A stretch of DNA of 64,000 bases from Gibbula magus (GCA_936450465.1 OW388291.1:78939436-79003435), one strand, 5' to 3'; shown: positions 45,498 through 57,578, numbered from the stretch's first letter. The notes: a model not told the origin generated them from the letters alone. Translations and numbers: made by a program.

Positions 45498-45899
45498 ATG
45501 CAAGAACGTGGAGAGAGTTCAGTTGAGCACCACTCAAACCAACAACCATCCGAAGGTAGGCGTTCAAAAAGTGTTTCTGATATCAAGCCGAACACCAAAC
45601 TGTTCGGACCTCGCACTCAAACAAGTGTAAGTTTGCCCATGGAGGACGCGATCGAAGTAGACGAAGTTTCTTCCGACATTATCAAGGACCTCCCCAGTGT
45701 GTTTCAGTCCAGAAATGTATGTGCGCGTTTGTTGCAGAGACGGAATGCGCTCTGTGACCCGGAGAAGATGGCAATGCCTCAGGACACGAGGGAGAGAATT
45801 CAGAAGGACGTGGAGAGTAGAAGGAAGTCCCTGACGAGGAAACTCTCAAACTACCTCAGTGTCAGAATGAACCTAAATGCCGAAGAAGACCTCATATAG
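45498..45899 (+). CDS. Predicted protein gene or last coding exon, unknown function
   Basis: The frame is open from 45438 to TAG at 45897-45899; the first ATG is at 45498, giving 133 residues, or more if an upstream exon is spliced in. Composition is hydrophilic: NQQPSEGRRSKSVSDIKPN, then an acidic stretch AIEVDEVSSDIIKDLP, and a basic C-terminal half with RRKSLTRKLSNYLSVRMN (RRKSL fits a PKA-type site). There is no signal peptide or membrane segment. Codon use and CG content differ from the AT-rich surroundings, as expected for a real exon. AATAAA at 46720-46725 could end the transcript after an 820-base 3' untranslated region. It might be the cytoplasmic tail or C-terminal exon of a larger protein; family not recognised. 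Confidence 0.5.
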   Translation: MQERGESSVEHHSNQQPSEGRRSKSVSDIKPNTKLFGPRTQTSVSLPMEDAIEVDEVSSDIIKDLPSVFQSRNVCARLLQRRNALCDPEKMAMPQDTRERIQKDVESRRKSLTRKLSNYLSVRMNLNAEEDLI

Positions 45900-46719
45900 C
45901 AGGGTGGTCGTGATTTCAAAATGAACTGATATGCGAGCCGGGACTCTTACCCTTGAAACATTTCGTTTCGTTGCAGTATTAGAATGAACTTACAGACATG
46001 GCTCGTTTACCAAACACTTTCTTGTGGCAAGACACCAAACTGCCCTTGGACACGTTTTACAAGGGTCGGGCATTTTGGCAAGGTGGCTAAGATAGAACTA
46101 TAGAAAGTTGTTAAAATATGACACAAATGGGAAATAGCTTGAGCTTTAAACATTCCTGAGTGTGTAGCAGGAAATCAAATCGTACTGAACAGAGAGCAGT
46201 GAGATTTACTTGTTTAATACAGTCGCAAAGAAGAAAGACGCGATATTGAAGAAGGCATTGGAACATCTTTGAACTTGAATATACCCAATGTATGGATTTA
46301 TTTGAACGGAACATTTGAAAGAAAGCCCCACATTAAAGAAGGCATGGGTCGTATGAAAACATGTAACTAATGACCTTGTTGTTACATAAAGGGAACTGTC
46401 TTCACTGTCTCCTGAAACGAATGCAAGGTTAAATCGTTTGTTCTTCCTACCTACCGACCAGTATCGAAGATCCTGTGTTATATAGTATAATGACAGGACT
46501 CTCTTCATAAAATTGAAAACAGTATATGAATATATATGTGTATATATATGTGCAATGTTTTGGGTGCGTGAAAGGTTGTAAATGGAATATATTGAGCAAT
46601 ATTTAATGCACAGTCGTATGCAAATGTGTTTTGAATGAAGGTAAGATTTAAATCTTAATACTTTTTTCAAGTAAAGTTATTTCCCATTTTGTTTATGTAT
46701 AGGCCATTGCTTCATGTAC

Positions 46720-46725
46720 AATAAA
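46720..46725 (+). terminator. Possible polyadenylation signal
   Basis: AATAAA in CATGTACAATAAAACAC, the first good signal downstream of the 45899 stop. A second AATAAA lies near 47420 followed by an A run. Confidence 0.35.
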
Positions 46726-46749
46726 ACACATTTGACTTAATCAACAGTA

Positions 46750-47920
46750 GCATATTATACTTAGAAAACAGTTGGTAACCTATTAAAGAAGAAAGAACAC
46801 ATTTTCTCACAGCAAGAGCTTTCTTGATGTATTTCGAACACTTAATAGAACATGAGGAAAATTACTGCTATTTGTTTTCGTATTTTTAGTTTACAAAATA
46901 AATATGTTCTCAAAATTGAAAATAATTATCTATTAAAATATACTACATATACAAACATTCGTGTGAATTTAATTTTTCAATCGTGCCAGTCACATAGCTA
47001 ACATATAGCTTGCTTTTCTTCTTAAAGATGTTATTTATTGTATTTTACATTTAAAATTGAGAAATGTGGTATATACGTATAATGAAGCAATATTAAGTAA
47101 TATAATAACAATAATAATATAATTAAGTAAAATAGAACTTCTATATATAATGTAAGTTTTGATTTAAATTAGTACAAACTATTATTTTGAGACATGGAAG
47201 AAGAATACAAGGTCAATAAGATAAATGAACAGCTATATAGATATATACTACATAATCATACCCATGGAAATCGTCATTTTACATTATTACCGGTAACATG
47301 ACTTCTATGAAGTCCATACAAAACTCTTTAAAACAACCATAATGTTGTGTATATTTTTATGTTAAGCTGTGCCGTCATAAGAATTGTTTGTTCTTTGTGA
47401 TGAATTTTATATATTGTCAAAATAAATCAATTTCATAAAAAAAACAGTGTTGTGTGATGTTGTTCTGACTTTATTTAGATTGGTTGTTTGTTGACTTTAT
47501 TTTAAATAAGTCAGCGTTTTAAATCAAATATACTCTATTACAATTACTGGTAATGATAGCTGATGATGTGGTGAGAAAATGCTGGTATGTATCTCCTCTT
47601 GATGTGAATACAACAGTTGCCAAACACGACCTTCAGCTCAGTGACGAATAAGTATATCATGGTATGTCAGGATTTGAATATCGATTACTTTGTAGTTGTA
47701 AGGAACGAAAAGTATTTTTTTCAGTCGAATACATCTAAAGTCGTTATGCAAACATTGATCCATTATATTTTGTTTGGAATGCGAAATAGTTACTTCTTTA
47801 TTTCAGATAATGAATCTGTGATAAGATGATGAACATACCTTGAGCCCCAACAGTTAGGTTACCAGAACTCAAGGAGTTTATTCATTGAAGGCCACAAGGT
47901 AGCATGATGATGTTTACATG
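46750..47920. other. AT-rich stretch without supported genes
   Basis: Only short open frames. One (47617-47829) begins after ACAACAG but has no other support. A 3' end-like AATAAA plus A run is at about 47420-47445. Confidence 0.4.
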
Positions 47921-48142
47921 AGAGTTGGATATACAACCTATACATGTTTAAAATACACACATTCAGAGTTGGATATACAACCTATACATGTTTAAAATAC
48001 ACACATTCAGAGTTGGATATACAACCTATACATGTTTAAAATACACACATTCAGAGTTGGATATACAACCTATACATGTTTAAAATACACACATTCATAG
48101 TTGGATATACAACCTATACATGTTTAAAATACACACATTCAT
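47921..48142. repeat. 44-bp minisatellite, 5 copies
   Basis: Unit AGAGTTGGATATACAACC, then TATACATGTTTAAAATAC and ACACATTC. The copies are almost identical; the last has AT instead of AG at the border. Confidence 0.95.
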
Positions 48143-48997
48143 AATGTTTCAGAACACGGACAGTGCAGTTGTGCAGTGTTTATCTAAATTTACATGGCAC
48201 AAGGTGGCAAAATAATGGACTTATTAAAGGAAACACATTTTTTGTTTTAAATTAGTTAACCATATGATATAATGAAGGTTTTGCTATGCAATTTTAAGGG
48301 ACAGCTTTTTTCTAAAGTCGATTAAATAGTGACAATTGAATTGGCATTTCACATTACATTTAGCATAATGTACATTTTCTATATTCGTTATATATATTTC
48401 AACCAGCTTCTGGTTTCAACAAGGAGACGAGGATTTGACTATTTAATGGTAATAGATTGTAAATATATTTTTCAGGTAAATGTTGGTAACTACATGATAT
48501 TGTTCACGCCACATGTTTACAAGCAGTAACTGTTGTAAATACTAATTATGTGATAAAGAGATGGTGTTCTCTTTACAGTCTACGTAGCGTGTCCCTAGAT
48601 GTGTTACGCGATCTGCAAAGTGGCTGAATCATCGATGAATGTTTAATACATCCGGTTTCAGCATAAAACCTGGACATGACGTAAACCCTGACACTACTTA
48701 AATATACATGATGTACATGTATATACATCAAAGGGTATCACTGAATTATACATAGGTATCCATGTAAACACATAGCTATGTTATCAAGTGTTACCTACAG
48801 CTTAATGAGAGTATATATTATTACAATATATATTTCATATAATTCTTTTGGATATATATGTCTTTTTCACTTGTTCTCTTTTTATCAGCATTTAGTTAGT
48901 TTAACGAATTAAACTTTTACGTTAAGCTTAATAACGATGATACGACCTGCATGGGTTACAGCACGCGACATGGACATTATACATTTTTATTAAACGC

Positions 48998-49091
48998 CCT
49001 CGGTTACCCATGGTTTTATATATACTCCGTTACTCTCCACTATATAAAGCGGAGAGTAACGGTGCATATATAAAACCCTGGGTAACCGAGG
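48998..49091. repeat. Long hairpin, 41-base arms
   Basis: CCTCGGTTACCCATGG, then TTTTATATATACTCCG and TTACTCTCC at 48998-49038, pair with the complement at 49051-49091; the loop is 12 bases. Only a handful of mismatches. It borders a CGTCCG-type repeat. Confidence 0.9.
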
Positions 49092-49560
49092 ATGCGGTTA
49101 GGGGTATGTGAGTTATACCAACGATTCCGTCAGTCCTTCCGTCCGTCCATAGGCATTTTTGTCTGATAGATTATAGGAAAACTTTTCATCTCATCCTTCT
49201 CAAATATTGCACATGTCTCCTTCACCACTAGGGGAGGTGCAGTGCGAAATTAAACCCGAATTGATGATATTTATTTTTAATTTTTGGCGATTTTTTTTGT
49301 ATTTTGTAACTTAGCCATATTCGAAGCTAGAATGTCCGATCGATTACATAAAAAATATTCACCTCTTCCCTTTCAAATTTGGCACATCTCTTTTTCACAA
49401 CTAAAAGAGCGAAATGTAACACGATTTGGTTATTTTTTAAATTTTGGAGAATATTTGTATTTTGAACTCACTCGGGCTAAAATGTCTCACGTAACTTTTC
49501 ACTGGTTATATTTTGGAAAAAGTTAAATTTTCTTTCCTTTCAGCCTTACACTGATGTATA
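49092..49560. repeat. CGTCCG-type repeat remnant
   Basis: It begins GTATGTGAGTTATACC and contains GTCAGTCCTTCCGTCCGTCC, then two diverged copies of a block around CACATCTC or CACATGTCTCCTTCAC followed by AACGATTTGG/AACCCGAATTG. It is similar in design to 3578-4134. Open frame 49284-49526 is a by-product. Confidence 0.45.
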
Positions 49561-49647
49561 TCCCTCACTGTGCTTGCATGGGTGTGCTTCCATGTACCTG
49601 TTGTTCAAGTCATTATGATGAATTAATTTCCATTTCCATGGGCTATG

Positions 49648-50155
49648 TAGCTCATCAGGATTTACTATCTAATTTAACAAGCAAAAAAATAGGTTTTTAT
49701 ATCAAGACCCCTGTGACCTAGATTGGGGTCACAAGATAGAATCTACAATTTAGAATCCCTATGGGCAAAGGAATCTGCACACAACATTTCAGCATTTTAT
49801 TGTTACTGGAGAAAAAGATAAACATGTTTTTTTTAAGGTGGTGACCCAGGTGACCCTATATGTGGACAAGGGATCACAAAATCTAAATCGCACTACATTT
49901 CAGTTCTCCTTTTGGTCCTGATGGAGAAGAGCTTTTAAAGTCGTGACCCTATTTTGGGTCACAGGGTCACCAAATCTACAATTTAGAATCCCCATTGGCC
50001 AAGGAGTCTGTACATAAAATTTCAGTTCTATAGAATTATTGGTTCTGGAGAAGAGGTCGAAAAAGCGAAAAGTTTACAAACGGACGGACGGACGGACGGA
50101 CGGACGGACGGACGGACGGATGCCATGCCATAAGCCAATCGGACCTGATAAGCTA
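49648..50155 (-). mobile_element. TAGCTCATCAGG element, copy 1
   Basis: TAGCTCATCAGG at 49648 and its near complement CCTGATAAGCTA at 50144-50155 form the ends. Inside are several GTGACC / GGGTCAC blocks, the words ATCTACAATTTAGAATCCCC and TTTCAGTTCT, a (GGAC)n run and GGCTTATGGCATGGC on the minus strand. It is the inverse of 58561-59131. Non-autonomous, no coding capacity. Confidence 0.7.
50081..50120. repeat. (CGGA)10 microsatellite
   Basis: Ten uninterrupted tetranucleotides within the TAGCTCATCAGG element, where relatives carry a few CCGT copies. Confidence 0.95.
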
Positions 50156-51507
50156 AAAATTCAAACTTTGACAGTCGGGGTATTAGTGAGCCATGCCACT
50201 TCTTTACTTGTTTCATTATGAATAAATAATACTCAGATTTTAACAAATTCACAAGACTGGTACACATTTTATTTAATTTCTGTATGAATAATGCTATTTC
50301 AGCTACAGTTCACAAAACGGGCACGCAAATTATTGCTTTAGAAACCAAATCTGACGTCTATGTGGGTAAATATGGCCTGCCGGGTGGGTCACTGATAAAT
50401 TATTCATCAAAGAGAATATAGGAGCATGTTGTAACATCATTAATAGTACAGTAATCCATGTTAGGTCCTTTCCGTTAATGATGATAGTGAATTTGAACAG
50501 CGTTCCTACATCATCTGTAACGACTGCTTGGCAGCGCTTTATTTTGCATCGATTATGTGTTGTCAATCAACTACGGTGATAGCTTTGACAGTCGTTCAAA
50601 GATCGATATGTGTCCACTGGACATGACGGATAATCACAATTAAACCCTATCGACACTTATCACCTGAATTGGTTAATACGACACTGTCATGAAATATCCT
50701 TTCAAAGTATATCATGCAATGAGAATTATTCTGTGTATGACATTTGACAAACCACTCATTAACGTAATGTGTGAGCTCATTTTATACCATTTAAGTTGAG
50801 ATTTCTCACATTTGCGACAACATGTACAGACACTGATGTGTAATATTCATATGGCAATACCAAACTAGCGCAATACCGCTACGTGTATGACGTCACTATA
50901 GAGTGTAGTTGTGGCGTCACAGTAATGGTCGCAATTGAGCATGACTGCAATTTCGCTTGATTTGGGCAAGTTAAAAACTTACTAAACTTCCTTCCATATA
51001 ATTCCTTCATTACACTCATGAATGATTTGGTATCAAACTCGCTTTCGCTCGCTGAATACCAAATCACCAACTCCTTTGATAATAATGATATTAAACGAAA
51101 GGTCGTTCAGAATCCTCTATTCACAATTTTTTAATGTTGGAAAAAGCTAATTTAAGATGATGTGATCCTTGTTTTAAAAAAGGTCTGGGTTTTTTATGTT
51201 TGTTTGCCTGTGGCCTCAAAAGATTGAATTTGATAATGCATGTATATGTAGATATACATGTATGATATGCATAATGAAAAGTAATAAATTATATGTAGTG
51301 TTAATAAACTGTGTTGCGTTATTTTTCTATGTAACGAGTTTGGACCATTACATTCTTCACTGATAGGTAATAGGTATGAGCTTGTGTGTGAAGTGGCCTG
51401 TGACCTTTCGTGTATTATGTATTCTGCTAATGTTCTTAAATCAAAGTTGTATACACAAGAGATATTGTTTTCCTTTATAATGAATATTATAAGATACTCT
51501 CGTTAAC
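50156..51507. other. Stretch without supported genes
   Basis: Short open frames only. 50880-51060 contains TGACGTCACTATAG and the word GGTATCAAACTCGCTTTCGC, repeat-like but not placed in a family. Confidence 0.4.
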
Positions 51508-51566
51508 AGATATTTGAATGTGGTCAGCACTAGTCATCACGGCCATTAAGTATCGTACATCAGGAT

Positions 51567-51747
51567 AAAGGGACACTGCGTCGAGAATAAAAATCAGATC
51601 ATGATTAACATGTCTGCTAACAAGTCATAGGCACCGATTTTCAGACAATTGATGTAATTGGTAGTAAACACTACTGCATGTCTCATCTTTAATCAGCTTA
51701 GTGAGATAAAGATGAGACTCATTTTATCCTCGACGCAGTGTCCCTTT
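51567..51747. mobile_element. AAAGGGACACTGCGTCGAG MITE, copy 1
   Basis: Inverted ends AAAGGGACACTGCGTCGAG plus AATAAAA/GATAAAA, 181 bases in all. The outer 59 bases at 51508-51566 recur, inverted, next to the second copy (56151-56209), so the repeated unit is larger than the MITE. Confidence 0.8.
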
Positions 51748-53432
51748 AAATACGAACTGTTTATGCAATCTCACTATGCTTCAACTGAACCGGGGAATTT
51801 GACTGGAGTATTTCGTACGAAAACAAAATTCAAAGGGGCATTCGTTTATACATTTAGCATATATGTGCATAATGAAAACGCATTGCTGAGGAAGCTCTTG
51901 TGACGTGTATTCATAGCATAAATGCACGCACAAACTAACCCTTCCATAAAACATCTGGGTAGTGCGGTTCTCCTTAACTCCTCAAAGGTGTAATCATAAA
52001 AGGAATCCCCCAAACGAGTTTACAGGATCTGATTTCGGACATGACGTATCCATTCAACTCCCAGATGCATCTTTAAGTGTTTCACAATTGATTAAGGAAA
52101 TATCCTTCAAAACTATGACATGTCAAGTTAAACATTATTTACATCTGATTTTGAAACTCAGTCAGTGTTTACCTATTAGCAACTCTTTACGTTTGTTGCC
52201 ATAGCAACATATGGCTATTTGTTGGAAATTCAATAATTTATCTTCTCTGAAATAACACACGTTAATTGATGCAACGGGAAGAGGGGTTATTCCTCAATAT
52301 ATTCCTCTTTATCATTATTTGTTTCGGGACGATGATTGTAAAGAATCATAACTACCACCAATATGTAATTTGATATAAAGCATAAAATTGATTGAATAAA
52401 TATAGTCAGGAAATAAACTCAAGTGAGGCCTTCGAATTCCTTGCTCAAAGGAACAACGAACTGGACTAAATATCATGAGATGTACATAATTGATAGAGTA
52501 GTCTGCTAATAGACAACATTAGCATTGCTATGATATTTTCTTTAATATGTGATAATTTGACCTAAGGGGCAAATTCCATAACTACCTTCCCGCACAAGGC
52601 GAAAACTACATTAGTTGGTCGAGCAACAAGGTCCCGTTTCCTCCTTGCAGAAGACTTAGTGAGCGGGCATACTCTAAACTGACTTTCTTAACACAATTAC
52701 TTTGTATAACTTGGCTTAAATATATCATAACTGTTTTCCCCTCAGTATATATTGCACTGGTTATGCTCCACAAGATAGGCAATAAACATCATCACGTTAA
52801 GTATCTGCATATACTACAGGACAATATATATATATTGGACAACAATAGTTAGGGATATATTAAAATTTTGAAATTATAAATAATGATCTATTAATTCAAT
52901 GACACAATGATAAACTCTCAATAATGATAATTAAAATTTCCCAAACTTATTTTGTCTTTATTCCAACTTTATTGTTTTGGTACAAGACATAATCGGTCCC
53001 TTTCATACCGGAGTTAGACAAGGCGAGATCCTGACAGACATTTACATGTATTATGTATGTTAGTATCAGCGTAACAACAACATCAACATAAAACTGTTTG
53101 TATCACGCCATGACATGATTGCATAAGAGACGTACAGCCACATTCGGATGGTCAATACGACTAATAGAGACACGAACATCGTTCAGTGGTATATCGATCA
53201 GGGACATCGGAAACAGATTCCGACAAGGAAATCCGCAATCAAATTACGCTTCCATGAATCTGGAATTGCCTGCAATATCATGCAAGATAATAGACGGAGC
53301 GGACCGTAAATAGGGCTAAGTACAGCATCCATATAAACAATACTCAGAGAGAGGGGTGATCAGTACAAATGTTGCATAATATTAATATACATATATATAC
53401 ACCTGGGCAAAGGTTAAGCAACACCATTTTTG
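51748..53432. other. Stretch without supported genes
   Basis: AT-rich with short frames. 53105-53345 is less AT-rich and open on both strands (plus 53119-53313; minus frames with ILQAIPDSWKRNLIADF and PLNDVRVSISRIDHPNV separated by a frame change), which could be a decayed coding segment of a retroelement or gene. Confidence 0.35.
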
Positions 53433-53815
53433 TAGTAAAAGTTGTCTTAGCAGAAAGAAAGAAATGTCAGAAAAACAAGTATTATATGGTAGAACAATTA
53501 TATCTCCAGTAAAAGTTGTATAAACATAAAGAAAATATTGTGTTAGAATCACAAAAATACTGTATGGTAGAATAATCATCTCCAGTAAAGTTGTCTAAGC
53601 ACAATTATTGTGTCAGAAATACAAGAAGTACTGTATGGTAAAACACATATATCCAGTAAAAAGTTGTCTGATCAGAAAGGAGATACTTATTGTTTCAGAA
53701 AAAACAAGAAATTAATGTATGGTAGAACATTTCTCTCAAGTAAAAGTAGTCTAAACAGAAAGAAGACATTGTGTCAGAAAAACAAGAAATGGTATGATTT
53801 AACAATTACCTTGGG
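53433..53815. repeat. Degenerate tandem repeat, about 78 bp period
   Basis: About five diverged copies marked by GTAAAAGTTGTCTAA, CAGAAAGAA, TTGTGTCAGAAAAACAAG and CTGTATGGTAGAACA. Spacing varies with small insertions and deletions, so the array is old. Confidence 0.8.
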
Positions 53816-54505
53816 ATTTCGTTATCAGTGTAAGCTTCATGACATTTATATTTTTAAGATTAAAACACATAAAATGTAATTGCAGTATATGTCATGAATA
53901 AGAAATTTAAAAAGTTAGATACCGGGTTGTTATCGATTTAATTCCATTTTCAGGTATCATTAACACTGACTGAAGGCATTATCAAAGTCATAAACTTGAA
54001 CCGTAACTTAATTAATACTTTAAACCGTACGTGCTGCATGTACTTGTATTGACTCTCATTGAATTAAATTTCCCAGTCTGTAAAATCTCTATTATACCAA
54101 AGTTTTATTTTATGCAAAAAGGAAATGTCTCAATATAATGTCAATTCTTATTCTCAGAGCATTATACATTTTTGGCATTTGCAACTTAGGAACTCGATAA
54201 CGTAAAGAAAAATACATACATGTATAGCTAAACGCAATTAGAAAACTATACCCTATATACAAATAGTCTATTTGTATTGATGATGTAGTTGTTTACGTAC
54301 GTTTTACTTACATTTTAATTACGCTATCGTATTCCCGTGATTTACAAGTATGTGTTTATAATATTTAGATGACAACATTAAATTTAATTGTATGGCAAAT
54401 TATGAATGACTATACAAGAGATGAACTTTTCACATAAAGAATAAGATCACCTCGATTGCATACTGTATCTGCTAACACAGCACAACAAAGAGGTGATGTC
54501 TGAGC

Positions 54506-55883
54506 ATGTTGTCGTTCCTCATTTTGGCAATCACACTCTTGCCTCTAAATCTTGGCCACGCCCTGTCGTCCAAACGCAGTGAACAGCATATAGACATCGT
54601 AATCCACCATCATGTGGTAAGGTGTGACTGGCAGACCATGAGTCCTGATCTCAATCTTACTATTTTAATATCGTAGTTCGCGGTGTGCATTTTCGGGAAT
54701 TGGGAAATTGGAGGCAACATCGCACAACAGATAGGAGAGAATACTCATGATTAAATTTCAAATTCTTGTGAGGGGCAAGAGCCGAATGGTTTCTGTCATC
54801 ACCTGGCAAAATAGAGGATGTGCTCTTCCCTAATTTTACATTTTTGTGGAGACCCTATGTGAGGTCATAAACTGATGCCGTCATATATGTTCCATCTTCC
54901 CACGGCAAGGTGAAAATGTATCGAGATCGTGGAAGGAGAAGATATGGAAATCTTTTCGTTACGCCTGTGACGTTGTGAAGATGATAATGTTCACCAGCAT
55001 TTTAACATAGTATGCAGGTCTGAAAGTAATGTATCCGTGGATAAATCACTTCCTTTATTCCCAAATGACTCTTTTGTTACAGTCTGTCTCACTTATACAT
55101 GTATGTTTCACCACAGTTCTCAATATGTATGCATGTCTGCCTCGACAACAAAATCACTAGGGGGTGCCTAATCTTTTCCTCTATGCATATATTGATTGAA
55201 TAAAACTATCATTCCCAAGTACAACAGTAACGTTATGGTAAATAGTGTATGTATGGAATAGGGTTAGTAATAGTTATATCAGGGACGTTGTGTCCAAGTC
55301 GGGCAATTAGTGTGTGACAACAAAAGTGTTTGTATAAAGAAGCATGTATATATTCAGAAGCAATTCCCAATTGGAACGGCACTATAACTTCCTCTATTAG
55401 AACAATCCGATGTTCGGTGTCCGCTGTATAAAGAGTTACTGCTCAATCGAAATAAATTTAGATCGACTGTTCTATATTATGTTAACGACAATATAACATT
55501 ATAAAATATGACGATCAAAATTTTAATCTAAATTTAGATTGAGTTACTGCTAAATACTCGTGTCTCCTTGATAGGGTTATGGACTGAGGACTTGGCAGAA
55601 ACACAGATTGCGACAAGACAATCTGGAACCACATAACTCCGGGTCTGGAGATGCTGTAAACATCGTGCTGTTTTATGGAGTTAGGAAATTGTATTCAACT
55701 TTGACTTCACATGAAGACACCTTTGTCTTTGGTGATTATTCAGTCACAGTATATAATGGGAGAAGAGAACCGATGTTAAAATTAACATACTACTCGGTGT
55801 ACATAAAATACAAACCGCTATTTCCTTATAACAAGGCAGGGTTGAAGACTGTGATTTGTGAAACTCTTTTAGCGCTAAACTAG
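54506..55883 (+). CDS. Two-exon gene for a 139-aa secreted protein, unknown family
   Basis: Exon 1 (54506-54616) encodes MLSFLILAITLLPLNLGHA, a textbook signal peptide with likely cleavage after GHA, then LSSKRSEQHIDIVIHHHV, and ends at a strong donor (GTG then GTAAGG). Exon 2 (55575-55883) follows TCTCCTTGATAG, is in the same phase (0) and reads GYGLRTWQKHRLRQDNLEPH, then GDAVNIVLFYGVRKLYSTL, EDTFVFGDYSVTVYNG, LKLTYYSVYIKYKPLFPY, and ends KTVICETLLALN with TAG. The intron would be 958 bases; other exons inside it are not needed. The mature part of about 120 residues has one cysteine, alternating hydrophobic positions suggesting beta strands, and a histidine-rich start. No known domain is recognised. 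A MITE begins 46 bases after the stop, and no AATAAA lies between. Confidence 0.7.
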
Positions 55884-55928
55884 TCGTAAGCCAATGTTAT
55901 GTATGGTACTAATGACTGTCTTAGCGTG

Positions 55929-56290
55929 AAAGGGACACTGCGTCGAGGATAAAAATGAGTCTCATCTTTATCTAACTAAGCTGATTAGAGTGTCTGCTAA
56001 CGAGTTACGCTTCACTTCACTGTCTACATGCAGTAGTTTTTATTACCAATTACGTAAATTGTCTGAAAAAAGGTGTCTGTGACAGTGTGACTTGTTAGCA
56101 GATATGTTAATCATGATCCGATTTTTATTCTCGTCGCGGTTTTCCTTTTTATCCTGATGTACGATACTTAATGGCCGTGATGACTAGTACTGACCACATT
56201 CAAATATCTGTAGTAGTTTTTATTATCAATTACGTCAATTGTCTGAAATTCGGTGTCTGTGACTTGTTAGCAGACGTGTTAATCAACATA
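55929..56290. mobile_element. AAAGGGACACTGCGTCGAG MITE, rearranged copy 2
   Basis: Starts with the same end as 51567. The right end is degraded (TCGTCGCGGTTTTCC). It is followed by the inverted outer flank of copy 1 (56151-56209) and then by a second copy of its own interior (GTAGTTTTTATTA, CAATTACGT, AATTGTCTGAAA, GACTTGTTAGCAGA occur at 56034-56109 and 56213-56283). A composite of partial duplications. Confidence 0.7.
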
Positions 56291-56320
56291 GGTAGAGAGG
56301 AGTTTTGGAAATATATAGAG

Positions 56321-56475
56321 GATATCGGTCTTTTCTTGACTAATACCATATTTATCTCATCGATTGAGGTAGAAGGTTATATTTTCACGAGTGGCGCAGC
56401 CACGAGTGAAAATATATAACTTTTCTACGTCACGAGATGAGATAAACATGGTATTTGTCAAGAATTGACGGATAT
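56321..56475. repeat. Long hairpin around CGTGGC/GCCACG
   Basis: Arms of about 75 bases: GATATCGGTC, CTTGACTAATACCATA, TTTATCTCATCG, TTATATTTTCACGAG and GTGGC at the left, complements at the right up to AATTGACGGATATTC. The loop is only a few bases. Fold-back element, non-coding; the open frame 56171-56419 runs into it. Confidence 0.85.
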
Positions 56476-57445
56476 TCTATTTATTATATGATATTATCCA
56501 TGTAATTACGTCCGAAAAGGGTCGTTTTCACGCCAAGCGGCCGCAAGGAACAGCCCGTCACCACAGTAACACTGTGACGTCATAAGCCAAATCGGGTTCT
56601 TTGGTTTGTACATAAAATTCTCCCCATTTTAGTCTCTTTTTTTCACCACCCTCCCCCAACATACATATATAAATCGTCTTGAAATTGGACTTCTGAAGAT
56701 ATATTCGGTTCTACATTGGAAATATTTTTCTTTTGACACTTTAAAGAAAGGTTCTCTCTCCAAAAAAAACGGTTATAGAATATATACCAGTTATGTGTTT
56801 AACATGTGTAACATCTAGGGTTAAAAGTATCTGTAGAACAACAGATTCATTGGCTATGTAGCTCATCAGGTACACCCTATTACAGGTATTACAGTATCTC
56901 TCTTAGGTAAAAACTATTAACATCTTAAATGATAAGGCATTACCGAGTCACCAAATTATAATCCCCACTGTCAACACACATGTTTGAAGAAGTAACAAAT
57001 ATATAAAGTTCTAAAGTTCACCATTTTCCTGATAAAGGGGAAAGGAACCAGAAATTGATATTCATGATAATTTGTATTACACATACATTTTAAAAATGTG
57101 ACCTCTATTGTTTTGTCTGTGAGAGGTTTGTACAATGGTACCACAATAATCTCTAAGTTCCCCCACTACTCCCCAGTGATAAATTTACAAATATGACTGC
57201 ATAGTCCAAGAACTTGCTACTGCAAACTAGTGGGAGTCCCAGCAGTCACTAAAGTCACTAAAGTCAAATACAAATACAACCCCAAAAAAAACCTTGTGTC
57301 CTGGTGACTCGCAGCTTCAAGTTTTTTGAGTCCTGTCCAAATGTTGTGAGTACATGTATTTGGTAAATATATCACTGCTTCTCTGAACCATTGTTAACCC
57401 TACTTTCCAGCCCTCCTGGTATGACCCTTCTCCCCCTTCCCCTTG
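56476..57445. other. Stretch with a TAGCTCATCAGG fragment
   Basis: TAGCTCATCAGG at 56859-56870 opens a diverged partial copy of that family with no recognisable right end. TGTGACGTCA at 56574 and GGCCGC near 56539 are isolated. No genes seen. Confidence 0.5.
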
Positions 57446-57578
57446 TGACCCTCCCCTTGTGGCTGTATATTTTTTCATGACCCTCCCCTTGTGGCTGTAT
57501 ATTTTTTCATGACCCTCCCCTTGTGGCTGAATATTTTTTCATGACCCTCCCCTAAAAATACCCCCCCCCCCCCCCCCC
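57446..57578. repeat. 32-bp repeat and poly(C) run
   Basis: Three copies of TGACCCTCCCCTTGTGGC, TGTATATTTTTTCA, a partial fourth, then 18 consecutive C at 57561-57578. Confidence 0.95.

Noticed and set aside
47617..47829. 70-codon frame after ACAACAG
   Set aside because: AT-rich composition, an internal GTATGT, and no partner exon or conservation to support it.
53119..53313. 64-codon plus frame and overlapping minus frames
   Set aside because: Open on both strands with a frame change; could be a relic but no family or splice signals decide it.
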